Assembly: GCA_902493855.1 (NCBI GenBank)
Contig: CABUQV010000003.1
Coordinates: 69,551-133,550 of the forward strand
Direction: 5' to 3'
From: an uncultured Collinsella sp.
GTDB lineage: Bacteria > Actinomycetota > Coriobacteriia > Coriobacteriales > Coriobacteriaceae
Length of the DNA stretch: 64,000 nucleotides
Shown: positions 62,578 to 64,000 of the stretch, one piece after another
Position numbering within the stretch: the stretch's first letter is position 1
How the letters are laid out: each line of letters starts with the position of its first letter
Notes under the pieces: generated by a model
Databases searched by the model: none
The model's input: the letters and a program-made list of their open reading frames with translations, nothing else
Told to the model about the DNA's origin: nothing
Program-made: the position numbers and the translations under genes

Positions 62578-63546
62578 GTGAATTCTGAATCCATCGCCGT
62601 CATCATCCCTTGCTACAACGAAGCGCTCACGATCGGCAAAGTCATCGATGACTTTCACCGCGAGCTTCCGCAGGCGACGGTCTATGTCTATGACAACAAC
62701 TCGTCGGACGATACCTCACGCATTGCCACCGAGCACGGCGCCACAGTCCGCTTTGAGCCCCGTCAGGGAAAGGGCAACGTGTGCCGCCAGATGTTTCGCG
62801 ATATCGACGCCGATTGCTACCTGATGGTCGACGGAGACGACACCTACCCCGCCGAGGCGGCCAAGGCCCTCTGCGAGCCCATCCTTAACGGCACGGCCGA
62901 CATGACCGTAGGCGATCGCCTTTCCAACGGCACCTACGCCGAGGAGAACAAGCGTGCCTTCCACGGCTTTGGCAACAATCTGGTCCGTGCCATGATCAAG
63001 TGGATCTATGGCTACAGCTTCGATGATGTCATGACCGGCTACCGTGCCATGAGCCGCCCGTTCGTTAAAACCTTCCCTGTGCTTTCCGAGGGCTTCCAGA
63101 TCGAAACCGAGCTCTCGATCCACGCCGTCGACCACCGCTGGCGCATCAAGGATGTGCCCATCGAGTACCGCGACCGTCCGGAAGGTTCCGAGTCCAAGCT
63201 CAATACCGTAAGCGACGGCATTAAAGTCGTTGCGATGATTGGCACGCTGTTCAAGGACTACCGCCCTCTGAAGTTCTTCAGCCTCGTCGCGCTTCTGTTT
63301 GCGGTGATCGGCCTCGCCTTGGGCACGCCCATCGTTGTCGAGTATTTCCAGACCGGCCTCGTTCCGCGCTTCCCCACCGCCATGCTCGCCGCGTCGTTTA
63401 TGTTCCTGTGCGGTCTGAGCCTTGCGACCGGCTTCATCCTCGATTCCGTGGCAAAGGTCGAAAAAAAGCAGTGGGAGGTCAACGTGTACAGCAAATACGC
63501 CTACGATGACCAGCCCGGCAGGTCCGCCACCACGCCAAGCGAGTGA
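62578..63546 (+). CDS. Membrane-anchored family 2 glycosyltransferase
   Basis: The 322-residue protein has an N-terminal GT-A domain like dolichol-phosphate mannosyltransferase/GtrB enzymes. IAVIIPCYNEALTIGKVI begins it, and the metal-binding motif is MVDGDDTYP (about 82-90). Two C-terminal membrane helices are seen at about 232-252 and 263-287. Such enzymes move a sugar onto a polyprenyl phosphate or onto a glycan at the membrane. It starts at GTG with AAGGA seven bases upstream. Confidence 0.9.
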   Translation: MNSESIAVIIPCYNEALTIGKVIDDFHRELPQATVYVYDNNSSDDTSRIATEHGATVRFEPRQGKGNVCRQMFRDIDADCYLMVDGDDTYPAEAAKALCEPILNGTADMTVGDRLSNGTYAEENKRAFHGFGNNLVRAMIKWIYGYSFDDVMTGYRAMSRPFVKTFPVLSEGFQIETELSIHAVDHRWRIKDVPIEYRDRPEGSESKLNTVSDGIKVVAMIGTLFKDYRPLKFFSLVALLFAVIGLALGTPIVVEYFQTGLVPRFPTAMLAASFMFLCGLSLATGFILDSVAKVEKKQWEVNVYSKYAYDDQPGRSATTPSE

Positions 63547-63596
63547 AAGATCTTCCGCAAAATACTATTGGCACCACTGCGCAGATAGCCATCAAC

Positions 63597-63629
63597 AAGA
63601 AAAGCCGCCGTTAAAGAACGGCGGCTTTT
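63597..63629. terminator. Bidirectional terminator between glycosyltransferase and rfbD
   Basis: AAAAGCCGCCGTT-AAAG-AACGGCGGCTTTT is a perfect 13-bp stem (63600-63629) with A/T tracts on both sides. It serves the two convergent genes. Confidence 0.88.
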
Positions 63630-63651
63630 ACTCTCGAAAAGTTGATAGCGG

Positions 63652-64000
63652 CTAGAGCGTCTTGAGGTACTCCCCAAGCTCTTCCTCCCAGTCGGGCATG
63701 TGGAACCCGACCGACTCGAGCCTGGAAAGGTCGAGCGCGGAGTGGACCGGGCGCGGGGCCACGGGGCCCTCGGCGCCGGCGTAGTAGTCGGCGGTCGATA
63801 CCGGCACGACCCTGTCGCCGTTGCCGTTGGCGGCCTCGAAGACGGCGCGGGCGATGTCGGCCCAGGACTTGACGGCGCCGGAACCGGTGCAGTCGTAGGT
63901 GCCGTAGGGGGCGTGCGTGACAAGCACGTGAAAGATGGCGTCGGCCATGTCGCGCGTGAAGGTCAGGCGGCCCAGCTGGTCGTCCACGACGGTGACCTGC
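63652..64000 (-). CDS. rfbD: dTDP-4-dehydrorhamnose reductase, C-terminal part (cut by the window edge)
   Basis: About 115 C-terminal residues are visible; the 5' part lies beyond 64000. The blocks VDDQLGRLTFTRDMADAI, YGTYDCTGSGAVKSWADIA and RPVHSALDLSRLESVGF, with a WEEEL end, match the RmlD family, which makes dTDP-L-rhamnose. The missing N-terminus holds the cofactor-binding domain, so function depends on homology alone. It supports a surface-polysaccharide locus past the window. Confidence 0.88.
   Translation of the reverse strand, partial: QVTVVDDQLGRLTFTRDMADAIFHVLVTHAPYGTYDCTGSGAVKSWADIARAVFEAANGNGDRVVPVSTADYYAGAEGPVAPRPVHSALDLSRLESVGFHMPDWEEELGEYLKTL

Overview
The window is a high-GC bacterial chromosome segment made almost entirely of housekeeping genes. 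Gene content and order suggest an actinobacterium of class Coriobacteriia, most likely a Collinsella-like gut anaerobe. The clues are an AdhE fermentation enzyme, a PPDK with its regulatory kinase/phosphatase, a 2-subunit glycyl-tRNA synthetase, a complete mre/rod locus in a high-GC genome, and the MEP isoprenoid pathway. This placement rests on recognition of protein families, not on a search.

Layout. 1-3.7 kb (+): adhE and a small phosphotransferase-fold protein. 3.8-20.8 kb (-): a long ancestral-type block, read from high to low coordinates: rplS, rnhB, yraN, comM, dprA, trmFO, xerC, rpsB, tsf, pyrH, frr, uppS, cdsA, dxr, rseP, ispG, proS. It joins ribosome production, tRNA modification, DNA uptake/recombination, lipid carrier and isoprenoid synthesis. 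20.9-27.9 kb (-): glyQ, glyS, ppsR, ppdK. 28.0-30.5 kb (-): rpsP, khpA, rimM, trmD, lepB. 30.7-31.9 kb (+): dinB, the only plus-strand gene between 3.6 and 52 kb. 32.0-36.0 kb (-): rplU, rpmA, obgE, nadD, yqeK, rsfS. 36.1-45.7 kb (-): mreB, mreC, mreD, mrdA, rodA, a DUF697-like protein, and a radical-SAM/DUF2344 pair. 45.8-51.8 kb (-): a cyclophilin, a TPR membrane protein, a zinc-ribbon membrane protein, a P-type ATPase and tRNA-Arg(CCG). 52.0-60.6 kb (+): a compact aromatic operon with all seven shikimate steps plus the Tyr and Phe branches: aroF, tyrA, aroB, aroA, aroC, pheA, an aroE-aroK fusion, and aroQ. 60.6-64.0 kb: tRNA-Arg(TCT), a polysaccharide ABC exporter (-), a membrane glycosyltransferase (+) and the 3' end of rfbD (-), which begins a surface-polysaccharide region.

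Regulation visible in sequence: several sigma70-like promoters, four of them carrying a TGC extended -10 (TGCTAYNAT-like); intrinsic terminators that delimit the transcription units; a hairpin-plus-U-tract inside the 5' leader of the aromatic operon that looks like an attenuator; and an array of GGTAAA/TTTACC boxes in front of ppdK. Non-ATG starts are common.

I saw no CRISPR array, prophage, IS element or defence locus. The most interesting points are modest ones: a site-2 protease with an inserted winged-helix-like domain, an xerC whose conserved N-terminus can only be reached from a near-cognate start (ATA or CTG), the aro leader terminator, and the ppdK upstream repeats.
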